A stretch of 64,000 nucleotides of DNA, taken from the NCBI RefSeq assembly GCF_000520975.1, contig NZ_JACB01000010.1:114909-178908 (forward strand). Reading direction: 5' to 3'. Shown piece after piece: positions 18,601 through 27,025 of this stretch. This DNA comes from Aquimarina megaterium XH134. Its GTDB lineage: Bacteria; Bacteroidota; Bacteroidia; Flavobacteriales; Flavobacteriaceae. The stretch's first letter is position 1. Each line of letters opens with the position of its first letter. Below the pieces are notes generated by a model that was not told the origin of the DNA, did no database searches, and saw only the letters and a program-made list of their open reading frames with translations. The translations under genes were made by a program, and so were the position numbers.

Positions 18601-18963
18601 AATATTATCACCTCCACCGGCATCACTGGTAAAAGAGATTTTTTTACCATCTGGACTAAAACGAGGTTGTACCTCAAAAGGGATTCCTGTACGTAATACT
18701 TTAGCTTTTCCGCCAGAAACAGGGATACTATAAATATCTCCCAAAAGGTCAAAAACAATAGTATTCCCATCAGGGCTAACATCCAGATTCATCCAGGTAC
18801 CCTGATCTGTGGTAAATGTATGATCTTTATAATTAAATTCTCCTTTGGGATTAGAAACATCCCATTTCTCTTCTTCTTTTTTGTTTTTTTTGTCCTTTTG
18901 AGCTTGAGTATTGAAGATTAAAAATACCCCGATAATCAGAGAGGTAACAATATGTTTGTGCAT
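15655..18963 (-). CDS. Large secreted amidohydrolase with N-terminal PD40/TolB-like propeller
   Basis: A 1102-residue protein with signal peptide MHKHIVTSLIIGVFLIFNTQAQ. Residues about 50-650 hold repeated SPDGNTIVF/SRDGKKLAF-type PD40 blades. Residues about 680-1070 form an amidohydrolase domain (MPGIVDAHAHVGG, VEHNIPVAP, LGAHGQLQG, LAADLI-type end KLADLIVLDKNPL). The fusion is seen in other Bacteroidota. The extreme C-terminus, KPGCGCHIGHN, has two Cys and two His and could bind metal or be processed. It is the first gene of the operon with 14221 and 12699; a terminator separates it from the upstream TonB receptor. Confidence 0.88.
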   Translation of the reverse strand: MHKHIVTSLIIGVFLIFNTQAQKDKKNKKEEEKWDVSNPKGEFNYKDHTFTTDQGTWMNLDVSPDGNTIVFDLLGDIYSIPVSGGKAKVLRTGIPFEVQPRFSPDGKKISFTSDAGGGDNIWVMNSDGSQPKQITKEKFRLLNNAVWMPDGNYLVARKHFTSQRSLGAGEMWQYHITGGSGLQLTKRKNDQQDVNEPHISPDGKYMYYAEDMYPGGFFQYNKDPNKQIYAIKRYEFETGKTITVTGGPGGAARPQVSRDGKKLAFVKRVRTKTVLYIHNLETGEEWPIYDKLNKDQQEAWAIFGIYPNFSWMPNNKEIIFWAGGKINKINVENQQVTNIPFTVDATIKIAETLHFNTPVSPEKFTSKVIRNAVTSPDGNTIVFSALGHLWSKSLPKGKPQRLTTQSSDFEFEPSFSRDGQHIVYVTWNDENLGAIHKIPASGGTSTKLTTKKGIYRTPVFNATNNLIAFRKEDGNSDQGLSFTKNTGIYTMSSSGSNAKLITEEGEYPMFSKDGKRIFYQTGGTYFGNLTKELKSVDLNGKDKKTHIKSKYANRLVPSPDNKWIAFTNLHKAFIAPLVLNGKEIDLDNNSKAVPVSQVSKDAGVNLHWSRDSKKIIWTLGDEYFSNEVKDHFTFLPNSPEKVGEVTATGIKIGLEVKTDVPQGRIAFTNARIITMEGDKVIEDGTIIIKDNRIEKIGTTSEVPVPGDAKVYDVKGKTIMPGIVDAHAHVGGFRYGLTTQKHWQLYANLAFGVTTSHDPSANTESIFTMSEMIKSGEMVGPRLYSTGIILYGADGDFKAVINKLEDARSSIRRTKAFGAKSVKSYNQPRRDQRQQVIQAARELQINVVPEGGSTFYHNMSMIMDGHTGVEHNIPVAPVYKDVNELWKTSNTGYTPTLIVNYGGMNGEYYFYQKDKVWENEKLLKYTPRAIIDARARHRTMVPDEEYENGHILVSKTCKALTDAGVKVNLGAHGQLQGLGAHWELWLLQQGGMTNIEALRAATLNGAEYIGAGNDIGSLKEGKLADLIVLDKNPLENIRNTETVKYTMVNGRLYDTDTMNEIGNTTKTRTKFWWENANYSQAFPWHKEAQSFMKPGCGCHIGHN

Positions 18964-19038
18964 GATGAGTAATTTATATGATCCGAAAATAAGGATTTAT
19001 CATACAAAATATCTTAAAGTGATGTTAATGCGATTTTG

Positions 19039-19070
19039 AAAAAAAATAGAATCTTAGATTCTATTTTTTT
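19039..19070 (-). terminator. Intrinsic terminator overlapping the TonB-receptor stop codon
   Basis: AAAAAAATAGAATC (19040-19053) pairs exactly with GATTCTATTTTTTT (19057-19070); the TTA between them is the receptor's stop codon. Read on the minus strand the hairpin ends in a T-run, so it should stop receptor transcripts before the amidohydrolase genes. Confidence 0.75.
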
Positions 19071-21471
19071 CATCTTCAATCCCTGTTTTACGTTTTCTTG
19101 ATTTTTTTACTTCTTTACTTCCAAAAGTATAGGTTAAATTAAAATTAACCTGTCGGCTATCCCAACCTCCATTACCTTGTATGGATAAGTCTCCAAATCG
19201 AGTATCTCCTTTCCATGGAGAAGTATATAAGATATCATTAAAAGCTAAACGAGCATTTAATTTATTAGAGAAGAAACGTTTTTGAAAAGCAAGGTTTAAT
19301 GAACCTAAACTTTTGATTTGATATGTTCCTCCCCAGATAGATGGTGAGTTAAACCATCCCGAGATTTCCATTTTGTAACCTTTGGGTAATGAAAACGTAT
19401 TTTGACCATATAAACTTAATGTGTTTTGAGATACTGAAACAAAGTCTTGATTATTAGCTTCAAAAATGGTTCTGTATGCATTAAGACTGTAATATACATT
19501 CCACCAGTCGTTAATTTTGGTAGGGTAGGATATACTTAGATTAATAACTTTTTGATCTGCTACATTTCTGGTAATAATGAAGTTTTGATTTTCACCCTGG
19601 GATTCGGTTACTTGTGCAAAATAATCACCTATTATACTGTAACTTAAAGCGGTAGTTAGTCTATAGTTATAAGTATGTGCAAGTTTTATGTTATCGGTGT
19701 ATTGCGGTTGTAAAAACGGGTTTCCTTTTCTAAAAGATAATTCATTAATTTTATATTCAAAAGGATTTAAATTTTGGTAGTTAGGTCGTTGTATTCTTCG
19801 ACTATAGGTCAATGCAAAAGAATTCTTTTGATTCATTTGATAAGTGATACCTCCGCTAGGAAAAAAATCAACATAATCCCTTTTTACTCTGTCGTCAACT
19901 GTATTTTGACTACTAAATAATTGTCCATCAGATTTGGTTTGTTCTACTCGAAGACCAAATTGTATGTTTAGTTTTTTGAATTTACGGTTATAGTTAAAAT
20001 ATCCGGCATGAACCTGCTCATCATACGCAAAATCATTGCTTTGATCCAGATTAAGAATATCTTGCCCATTTATTCTATCGAAGAAATCAAATTCATTCTC
20101 AGTATTTATATTAGAATATTTAACACCCAATCCTAATTTTCCTTTAAGAAAGTCTTGTTCGTAATCTACTTTTGCTGTAAAAATGGTAATATCTATAGGT
20201 GTATTAAAGAAATTAACGGTTTCACTTTGTAGTTCGGTTTCGTCTCCGTTATAATACCGATTGGGTTGCAGGTTTGCCCTGTCATTATTATACTGCCCAT
20301 AATCCAGATCTATATTCATGCTATATCCTAGAGTATCTTTATAGCGATAATTTAGATTAGCGTATAGATTACTGGTTTTGGTGTCGGTATCACTTCCGGC
20401 AACTAAAACTTCTTCTGGAGTACTATTTCCTGGAGGAATAATAAGCGTTCTGGAATCTGTATTTGAAATAGAATTATTAAAGTTTCCGGTAAGAATAACA
20501 CCTAAAGTAGATTTACTATTCATGAAGTAATCATATCCCAATTTTAGGTTATTACTATTGTTTTCATTAACCGTTTCTGATTTGGCATCAAGAATAGTAT
20601 TGTTTTGTGTTCTGTATAAGTCTATAAAGCTAAAACTCTTTCCAAAACGATTACTATACGTCCCAAATAGGTTAGATTTTTTATTTCTGGTATTAAAGGA
20701 AACAGAAGTAGTATATCTTGCATAATCTCCATAAGTGATTCCGGCATTTGCAGAACCATTCGTACCTAAGCTTTTATCCCTTTTTAGCTTAATATTGATA
20801 ATCCCGGCATTACCTTCGGCGTCATATTTTGAAGATGGTTGTGTAATAATCTCAATGGCTTCGATATCACTAGATTGAATAGTTTTTAAGTAATTAATGA
20901 GATCTTCTCCTCTAAGTACAGAAGGTTTGTCATCTATATATATCAATACTCCGGTTTTACCCTCTACAATAAGATTATCATTATTATCAACGATAACTCC
21001 GGGAGCTTTTCGTAAAAGTTCATAACCAGATGTTCCTGCCGCGCTAAGGGTATTTTGTACGTTAAAAACAGTCTTATCTGCCATTACCTGTACAACTGGC
21101 TTTTCTGCAACTATAGTTATTTCATCCAGGTTTTCTGTTTTTACATTAAGTGTAATCTGGTTTAGATCTATATCCTCTCCATTAACTATAATAGGAGCAG
21201 ACGTATAGTCATCGAACCCAAGGCTGGAGATAATACCTTGATATGTTCCGTTTTTGACATTTTCGATATTAAACTCACCTTTTGTGTTGGTGATCACTCC
21301 TTTTATGAATTCTTTGTTAGAAACTCTGATAAGAGAAATTGTAGCAGCATCAATTGGCATTGATTGTTGATCCAGAACAATACCCTTTATCGTATTCTGG
21401 GCTTTTATTACATTTAAAGACATAAATACAAGGATGATACATACGATCCATTTGTTGTTTTTTCCACACAT
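19054..21471 (-). CDS. TonB-dependent-receptor-like outer-membrane protein
   Basis: About 805 residues. I start at 21471 (MCGKNNKWIVCIILVFMSLN), which gives a signal peptide; 62 further residues upstream would be translated regulatory DNA. Order: carboxypeptidase-regulatory-like domain (about 25-110, IKGIVLDQQSMPIDAATISL), plug domain (about 120-230, RKAPGVIVDNNDNLIVEGKTGV), then a long barrel with many aromatic strands (TYSRRIQRPNYQNLNPFEY), typical of the outer-membrane beta-barrel family that imports or displays peptides. It has its own terminator and lies next to a divergent LytS/LytTR pair. Confidence 0.88.
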   Translation of the reverse strand: MCGKNNKWIVCIILVFMSLNVIKAQNTIKGIVLDQQSMPIDAATISLIRVSNKEFIKGVITNTKGEFNIENVKNGTYQGIISSLGFDDYTSAPIIVNGEDIDLNQITLNVKTENLDEITIVAEKPVVQVMADKTVFNVQNTLSAAGTSGYELLRKAPGVIVDNNDNLIVEGKTGVLIYIDDKPSVLRGEDLINYLKTIQSSDIEAIEIITQPSSKYDAEGNAGIINIKLKRDKSLGTNGSANAGITYGDYARYTTSVSFNTRNKKSNLFGTYSNRFGKSFSFIDLYRTQNNTILDAKSETVNENNSNNLKLGYDYFMNSKSTLGVILTGNFNNSISNTDSRTLIIPPGNSTPEEVLVAGSDTDTKTSNLYANLNYRYKDTLGYSMNIDLDYGQYNNDRANLQPNRYYNGDETELQSETVNFFNTPIDITIFTAKVDYEQDFLKGKLGLGVKYSNINTENEFDFFDRINGQDILNLDQSNDFAYDEQVHAGYFNYNRKFKKLNIQFGLRVEQTKSDGQLFSSQNTVDDRVKRDYVDFFPSGGITYQMNQKNSFALTYSRRIQRPNYQNLNPFEYKINELSFRKGNPFLQPQYTDNIKLAHTYNYRLTTALSYSIIGDYFAQVTESQGENQNFIITRNVADQKVINLSISYPTKINDWWNVYYSLNAYRTIFEANNQDFVSVSQNTLSLYGQNTFSLPKGYKMEISGWFNSPSIWGGTYQIKSLGSLNLAFQKRFFSNKLNARLAFNDILYTSPWKGDTRFGDLSIQGNGGWDSRQVNFNLTYTFGSKEVKKSRKRKTGIEDEKNRI

Positions 21472-21534
21472 AATTGTTTTGTTTTTTTGTTTCGACAAAT
21501 TTGAAAAATGAAACAATATGGAACATCTGTAAAC

Positions 21535-21640
21535 CGACGAGTTGACTATTACTTCGTTAAACAGGAAAGGACAACTTATCTTGATATAGGACAATTCGTC
21601 GAAATATATATGCCGAAGAAGTGTTTTAGTTTTAGCTTTG
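21535..21640. promoter_or_regulatory. Divergent promoter region with repeated LytTR-like sites
   Basis: Between the receptor and the kinase are AGGACAACTTATC (21568-21580) and AGGACAATTCGTCG (21588-21601), a direct repeat with a 20-bp period, about two helical turns. CGACGAGTTGACT (21535-21547) is an imperfect inverted copy of the second. TAGCTTTG (21633-21640) matches the -7 consensus for the kinase gene. LytTR regulators usually bind paired direct repeats, so these are candidate sites for the product of 22763. Binding is inference. Confidence 0.5.
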
Positions 21641-21659
21641 TACTTATTAGAATACAATT

Positions 21660-22730
21660 ATGAAAAAGCCTTTTCTACAAAGAAGAATTTTTGACATTCG
21701 GATTATCGAACTTATTGTTTTTAGCTCTATCTATTTATTTTTTGCATCTGCCTATCATATTGCATTGTGGATAAATCGTGGCGGATATCAGCAAGAGGAT
21801 AACATACTGTTTGATCCAATAAGTTTTATGGATGATAGCGGATTAGGTTATACCTTAAAATTCATTATCACTCTTCCTATTTGGTGGCTTCTTTTTAGAA
21901 AATTAAGGACGTGGTCAATAAAAAAGAAGTTACTGCTACATCTAATATTGCTCCCTTTATTTGTTATCATATGGCAACAATTGTATAGTTTTTTTAGTAC
22001 TATATTTGGTTTTTTCTATTTAAAAGGACCTGCACAAATTTGGGATATATACCTTCCTGCTTTATTTTATATTTTACAATTTGGAATCTTTCATTCTTAT
22101 CAATATCATGTTGACAATCAGAAAAAGATAAAAATTGAAGGAGAATTAAGGGCTGTAGCGTTAAAAAGTGAGTTGTCGGCATTAAAAGCCCAGCTAAATC
22201 CACATTTTTTATATAACGTATTTAATACCATTAGTGCTTCAGTGCCTCCAGAAAATGAAAAGACAAGACACTTAATCGCAGAATTGTCAGACTTGTTTAG
22301 ATACCAATTACAAGCTTCTCAAGTCGAAAAAGTTCTTTTAAAAGAAGAGTTAGATTTTGTGAAAAAGTACCTGGCACTAGAAAAAGAACGTTTCGAAGAA
22401 CGTTTACAGATAGAAATTGATGTAGATGAGAAGGTGATGGAAGAAATGATACCTCCTATGTTATTACAGCCACTGGTTGAAAACTCTGTAAAACACGGAC
22501 TTGCTTCCCTGATAGATGGAGGAAAAGTATCAATTACAATTTCTAAGAATGATGATAAACTATTTTTTGAAATTGCGGATACAGGTGTTGGAATAAAGGA
22601 CAAAGAACAAGTATATGGTAAAGGTATAGGATTAACCAATACCAAGATGCGAATAGAGAAGATGTACAATTCTACTCTTAAACTAAGTGATAATACACCA
22701 CAAGGATTAAAAGTTAATTTTGTTATATAA
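21660..22730 (+). CDS. LytS-type sensor histidine kinase
   Basis: A 356-residue inner-membrane protein with four predicted helices in residues about 15-145, then a coiled stretch and the His_kinase motif LNPHFLYNVFNTI with His182. The HATPase part has LVENSVKHG, DTGVGI and GIGLTNTKMRIEKMY. Partner is the LytTR regulator 32 bp downstream. No extracellular sensor domain is visible, so it probably senses through the membrane helices. It is divergent from the TonB receptor, a likely target. Confidence 0.92.
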   Translation: MKKPFLQRRIFDIRIIELIVFSSIYLFFASAYHIALWINRGGYQQEDNILFDPISFMDDSGLGYTLKFIITLPIWWLLFRKLRTWSIKKKLLLHLILLPLFVIIWQQLYSFFSTIFGFFYLKGPAQIWDIYLPALFYILQFGIFHSYQYHVDNQKKIKIEGELRAVALKSELSALKAQLNPHFLYNVFNTISASVPPENEKTRHLIAELSDLFRYQLQASQVEKVLLKEELDFVKKYLALEKERFEERLQIEIDVDEKVMEEMIPPMLLQPLVENSVKHGLASLIDGGKVSITISKNDDKLFFEIADTGVGIKDKEQVYGKGIGLTNTKMRIEKMYNSTLKLSDNTPQGLKVNFVI

Positions 22731-22762
22731 TAGATGAAACCAGCATTAAAAAAATTAAACGT

Positions 22763-23491
22763 GTGAAAAAAGTACTCATTATAGATGATGAAGCGGCTGC
22801 AAGAAAGCTGATTAAGGAATACTTAATTGATTTTCCAGAACTTATTCTGCTAGGAGAAGCTAATAACGGAGTAGACGCGGTTAAAATGATAAATGAATTT
22901 AAACCAGATCTTGTATTTATGGATGTACAAATGCCAGGAATGAGTGGGTTTGATGTATTAACGCATATCGAGGAAATACCACAAATCATTTTTTCGACAG
23001 CATATGATAAATATGCATTACAAGCTTTTGAAGTACATGCAATTGATTATTTACTTAAACCATATACCAAAAAAAGATTTAAAGTAGCTATCGAACGTTT
23101 AAATTCGTATATGGGTGAAAACAAAGTAAGGCCTCTGGCAGAAAGTCTATTGATGGATCAACCTAAATATCCAGAACGAATACTCGTGCAGTCACAGGGA
23201 AAACTAATTACAATAGCCGTAAAAGATATTATTAGAGTAGAAGCTTATGGGGACTATTCTAAATTAATAACAGATACAGGAGTGTATCTTAGTAATTTTG
23301 GTATTTCGGTTCTGGAAGAAAAATTTAATAATACAATTCTAATTAGAGTGCATCGCTCTTCTATTATAAACCTCAACAAGGTAAAAGAGTTGAATAAGTA
23401 TACAAAGAGTTATGATGTAATTATGCAAAACGAGGATGTGGTAAGAGTAAGCCGAGGTTATATGGATAATATAAAACGACTAATGTTTTAA
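22763..23491 (+). CDS. LytTR-family response regulator
   Basis: A 242-residue protein starting with GTG. The receiver domain (1-120) has Asp8/Asp9, phospho-acceptor Asp54 (FMDVQMPGM) and Lys104 (LLKPY). The C-terminal LytTR DNA-binding domain (about 140-242) includes RIEAYGDYSK-type and VHRSSIINL segments. It follows the LytS kinase by 32 bp and is probably translated from the same message. Candidate targets are the direct repeats in the 21535-21640 region. Confidence 0.92.
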   Translation: MKKVLIIDDEAAARKLIKEYLIDFPELILLGEANNGVDAVKMINEFKPDLVFMDVQMPGMSGFDVLTHIEEIPQIIFSTAYDKYALQAFEVHAIDYLLKPYTKKRFKVAIERLNSYMGENKVRPLAESLLMDQPKYPERILVQSQGKLITIAVKDIIRVEAYGDYSKLITDTGVYLSNFGISVLEEKFNNTILIRVHRSSIINLNKVKELNKYTKSYDVIMQNEDVVRVSRGYMDNIKRLMF

Positions 23492-23498
23492 CTATATA

Positions 23499-24074
23499 TT
23501 ACCAATTCCCTCTGGATTTTATATTCGCTTCACAGAATTTAATAATCTCTACAATACGTTTATCACGGGTTTCTTGTCGTTTGGCTTGATTAATCCAATA
23601 GAGGTAACTTTTACGGTAGCTTTGTGCAAAGTTTTGGTAGTTTTCAAAAGCCAAAGGGTTTTGATCAAAGGCATGTTGTAAGTCTTTGGGAATGACACCA
23701 TTTTCTACATCATCTAGAGCAACCCATGAACCGTTCTTTTTGGCTACTTCGATACTTATCAAACCACTTTGATGCATCAAATCATTTTTGATAAGATCTA
23801 TGATGTAGGTTTTATTGACTTTGCTCCAAACACTTTTGGGTTTACGAGGACAGAAATATTGCTTGCGACGTTGATCATCTAGTCTTTTTACCGTAGAATC
23901 TATCCAACCATAACATAGTGCTACTTTTACAGCTTCTTCCCATCGCATACTTGGTTGTTTGCTTTCTACTTTATAAAGTATAAGATAAACTCCCTGAGAT
24001 TGATGGTGATTTTCATGAAGCCAGGAACGCCATTCCTGATCATTTTTAAAATATAATTCGGGTTTGTCAGACAT
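23499..24074 (-). CDS. YdeI/OmpD-associated-family protein
   Basis: 191 residues from the start I prefer at 24074 (MSDKPELYFKNDQEWRSWLH). The longer frame adds 22 residues with no support. WLHENHHQSQGVYLILYK, ALCYGWIDSTVKRLDDQRR and the basic C-terminal AKRQETRDKRIVEIIKFCEAN are hallmarks of the YdeI family (DUF1905/bacteriocin-protection-like). The biochemical role is unknown. It converges with the LytTR gene 7 bp away. Confidence 0.8.
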   Translation of the reverse strand: MSDKPELYFKNDQEWRSWLHENHHQSQGVYLILYKVESKQPSMRWEEAVKVALCYGWIDSTVKRLDDQRRKQYFCPRKPKSVWSKVNKTYIIDLIKNDLMHQSGLISIEVAKKNGSWVALDDVENGVIPKDLQHAFDQNPLAFENYQNFAQSYRKSYLYWINQAKRQETRDKRIVEIIKFCEANIKSRGNW

Positions 24075-24159
24075 AAAAAATGACCTTGATAAAATTACGT
24101 TTTCAAGGTAATAATTTTTTGGAATACAATATATATTCAAAATATAATCAGATTCCTTT

Positions 24160-24186
24160 TTGATGCCCTGCTTTTTTTTAGTTTTG
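24160..24186 (+). promoter_or_regulatory. Probable promoter of the ABC-F gene
   Basis: TAGTTTTG (24179-24186) matches TAnnTTTG. A TTG lies 16 nt upstream (24160-24162), slightly closer than the usual 19-21 nt. The ATG of the ABC-F gene is 20 bp downstream. Confidence 0.5.
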
Positions 24187-24206
24187 CATTCTTAAATTAG
24201 AAAGAT

Positions 24207-25844
24207 ATGATTTCTGTAGACGGAATTGCTGTAGAGTTTAGTGGTGAAACATTATTTAGTAATGTTTCTTTTGTTATTAATGAAAATGATAAAATTGCCC
24301 TAATGGGTAAAAATGGTGCGGGTAAATCCACTATGATGAAAATTATTGCCGGAGTGCAGAAAGCAAACAAAGGGCATATTAGATGTCCTAAGGAAGCAGT
24401 GATTGCATATTTACCGCAACATCTATTAACAGATGATGATTGTACTGTGTTTGAAGAGGCATTAAAGGCGTTTAGCGATATTTTGGGGATGCAGGAAGAA
24501 ATGGATCGGTTAAACAAAGAACTCGAAACTCGTACCGATTATGAATCTAGTGAGTATATGTCAATTATCGAAAAAGTAACCGATCTGGGAGAGAAATTTT
24601 ATGCTGTAGAAGAGGTTAATTATGAAGCCGAAGTAGAGAAAGCACTAAAAGGACTTGGGTTTAAGAGAGAAGATTTTACACGACCTACTAGTGAGTTTAG
24701 TGGCGGGTGGAGAATGCGTATAGAGCTTGCTAAAATATTACTACAGAAACCAGACCTTATCCTTTTAGATGAACCTACCAATCATGTAGATATAGAATCT
24801 GTGATTTGGCTAGAGGACTTTTTGATCAATAAAGCCAAGGCAGTTATTGTGATCTCTCATGATAAAACCTTTATCGATACGATCACCAATAGAACTATAG
24901 AGGTGACAATGGGAAGAATCTATGACTATAAAGCAAATTATTCGCATTATCTTCAGCTACGAGAGGAAAGAAGAGCGAATCAAATAAAAGCATACCAGGA
25001 ACAACAGAAATTTATTGCAGATACCAAAACATTTATCGAACGGTTTAAAGGAACCTACTCAAAAACCAATCAGGTAAACTCACGAGAACGCATGTTAGAG
25101 AAGTTAGAGATTATAGAGATTGATGAGATCGATACTTCATCTTTAAAACTTAGATTTCCTGCATCAGTTCGATCAGGAGATTATCCTGTAATAGCAAAAG
25201 ATTTATCAAAAAGTTATGATGACCATGTAGTATTTAAAAACGCAAATTTATCGATTTCGAGAGGAGAAAAAGTATCATTTGTAGGACGTAACGGTGAAGG
25301 TAAATCTACAATGATCAAAGCAATTATGGGAGAGATTGAGTACGAAGGGGCTTGTGACCTGGGACATAATGTTAAAGTAGGATATTTTGCTCAAAATCAA
25401 GCGGCATTATTAGATCAGAACCTTACCGTGTTTCAGACAGTTGATGAGGTAGCAGAAGGAGAAGTACGAACACAGATCAAAAATATTTTGGGACAATTTA
25501 TGTTCGGAGGCGATGATATCGATAAAAAAGTAAGTGTTCTTTCGGGAGGAGAACGAACACGACTGGCGATGGTTAAGTTACTTTTAGAGCCTGTTAACCT
25601 TTTAATTCTAGATGAACCTACAAATCACCTAGATTTAAAATCAAAAGATGTACTAAAGGAAGCTTTATTAAATTTTGATGGTACCTTAATTTTGGTTTCT
25701 CATGATCGTGACTTTTTACAAGGGCTATCACAAAAGGTATTTGAATTTAAAAATAAAAGAGTAATTGAGCATTTTGAAACTATAGACGATTTTCTTTCTA
25801 GAAACAAGATTGAAAACCTAAAAGAAATTGATCTTAAATCATAA
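24207..25844 (+). CDS. ABC-F-family ribosome-associated ATPase
   Basis: A 545-residue soluble protein with two ABC ATPase domains and no membrane segments. Domain 1: GKNGAGKST, signature FSGGWRMR, Walker B LILLDEPTNHVD. Domain 2: GRNGEGKST, LSGGERTR, LLILDEPTNHLD. The linker between them (about 240-320) is charged and helical, as in the P-site tRNA-interaction motif of ABC-F proteins. These act on the ribosome to rescue stalled translation, and some give antibiotic resistance; the branch is not clear from sequence. It is single-gene transcribed. Confidence 0.93.
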   Translation: MISVDGIAVEFSGETLFSNVSFVINENDKIALMGKNGAGKSTMMKIIAGVQKANKGHIRCPKEAVIAYLPQHLLTDDDCTVFEEALKAFSDILGMQEEMDRLNKELETRTDYESSEYMSIIEKVTDLGEKFYAVEEVNYEAEVEKALKGLGFKREDFTRPTSEFSGGWRMRIELAKILLQKPDLILLDEPTNHVDIESVIWLEDFLINKAKAVIVISHDKTFIDTITNRTIEVTMGRIYDYKANYSHYLQLREERRANQIKAYQEQQKFIADTKTFIERFKGTYSKTNQVNSRERMLEKLEIIEIDEIDTSSLKLRFPASVRSGDYPVIAKDLSKSYDDHVVFKNANLSISRGEKVSFVGRNGEGKSTMIKAIMGEIEYEGACDLGHNVKVGYFAQNQAALLDQNLTVFQTVDEVAEGEVRTQIKNILGQFMFGGDDIDKKVSVLSGGERTRLAMVKLLLEPVNLLILDEPTNHLDLKSKDVLKEALLNFDGTLILVSHDRDFLQGLSQKVFEFKNKRVIEHFETIDDFLSRNKIENLKEIDLKS

Positions 25845-26016
25845 CGGTACGACTGTTATTGCTTTAAAAACCAATACATCACTCACCAAGGCGCTATAAA
25901 TAATATACGATCTATCAAAAAATCCGTTAGATTTGTAGACCAATAATCTGAATGTAATCAAAGAAGGTTAGTTTTTTTTGAATGATAAAAGTATCGATGT
26001 ATAAAATATATAGCGA

Positions 26017-26877
26017 ATGGAAGTATTAGAAATCATATTATTGATTTTGGCATATTCCCTAATTATCATTGCATTATTTTTGGAGGTTATTTGCTATAAA
26101 AAAAACATTGAAACGCTTGAAACTATATATTTTACGATTTCACTACTTTTATTAATCGTTGCATTAACAGTGACCTATTTTTTTAGACCTTTTAACCATT
26201 CCGATAATACTAATATTTTTATTTTATTGGCGATGATATTGGTTGCACTTACTACTCCTTTGCATATTCTAGAAGAGAGACGTCACACCATAAAACCTAT
26301 TTTCAGAAAAGTACTAATAGCCTTTTCTGGAGTGTTAACCATACTTGTTATTGCGGGTCATTTTACTAAAATATTAAATGTTTTACAGTATGTAGTAGCA
26401 CTATTTTTAGGGATTTCTGTTGTTTTATCTATGATTCTGATAAGAACGACCAAACCAAAAGTAAACATAGCACATCGTGAAAAAATAGAACGGTATATTG
26501 CTATTGCCGTCCTAATTATGATTCCACTTTCTTTGTTAACCAATTATGCTGTAGACCTAAATGGCATAAACACAAAAATAGGATTTACACTTCCACTGAT
26601 TTTTATTGTACTTGCAGGAAGCAAATTATGGAGTGATATAGAACGCCTGTCTCTTTTTAAACCTAAAAACACGGTGAAAGAGCAAAACCTAATTAATTAC
26701 TCCTTGACCAATAGAGAAAAGGAAATTGCTTTACTTCTTATTAAAGGAAATACATATAAGCATATATCAGAACAGCTATTTATATCAATTCCTACTGTAA
26801 AAACACATGTTTCTAATATTTACAGAAAATGTAAAATAAATAACAGAATAGAACTTATTTCGTTGTTATCTAACTGA
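26017..26877 (+). CDS. Membrane-bound LuxR-type transcriptional regulator
   Basis: A 286-residue protein with seven to eight hydrophobic helices in residues 1-210, then a GerE/LuxR helix-turn-helix (LTNREKEIALLLIKGNTYKH, ISIPTVKTHVSNIYRKC) at about 225-282. This 7TM-HTH plan is common in Flavobacteriia, where the regulator stays in the inner membrane. No partner kinase is adjacent. The downstream outer-membrane gene at 27026 is a possible target. Confidence 0.85.
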   Translation: MEVLEIILLILAYSLIIIALFLEVICYKKNIETLETIYFTISLLLLIVALTVTYFFRPFNHSDNTNIFILLAMILVALTTPLHILEERRHTIKPIFRKVLIAFSGVLTILVIAGHFTKILNVLQYVVALFLGISVVLSMILIRTTKPKVNIAHREKIERYIAIAVLIMIPLSLLTNYAVDLNGINTKIGFTLPLIFIVLAGSKLWSDIERLSLFKPKNTVKEQNLINYSLTNREKEIALLLIKGNTYKHISEQLFISIPTVKTHVSNIYRKCKINNRIELISLLSN

Positions 26878-27025
26878 TTACTCTTGTTTTTTTGTCTCTA
26901 ATACGGGTATCATACTTTTGTATGATATTTAGAATAACCTACTATTTAGTACAAATTCCCTATTGTCGCAATATAGTTTGTTATCCATTTTTGCGGTATT
27001 ATTTTCATAAACATAATACCAAAAC

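Noticed and set aside
21472..21657. N-terminal 62-residue extension of the TonB receptor
   Set aside because: It would place the signal peptide inside the protein and translate through the candidate LytTR sites.
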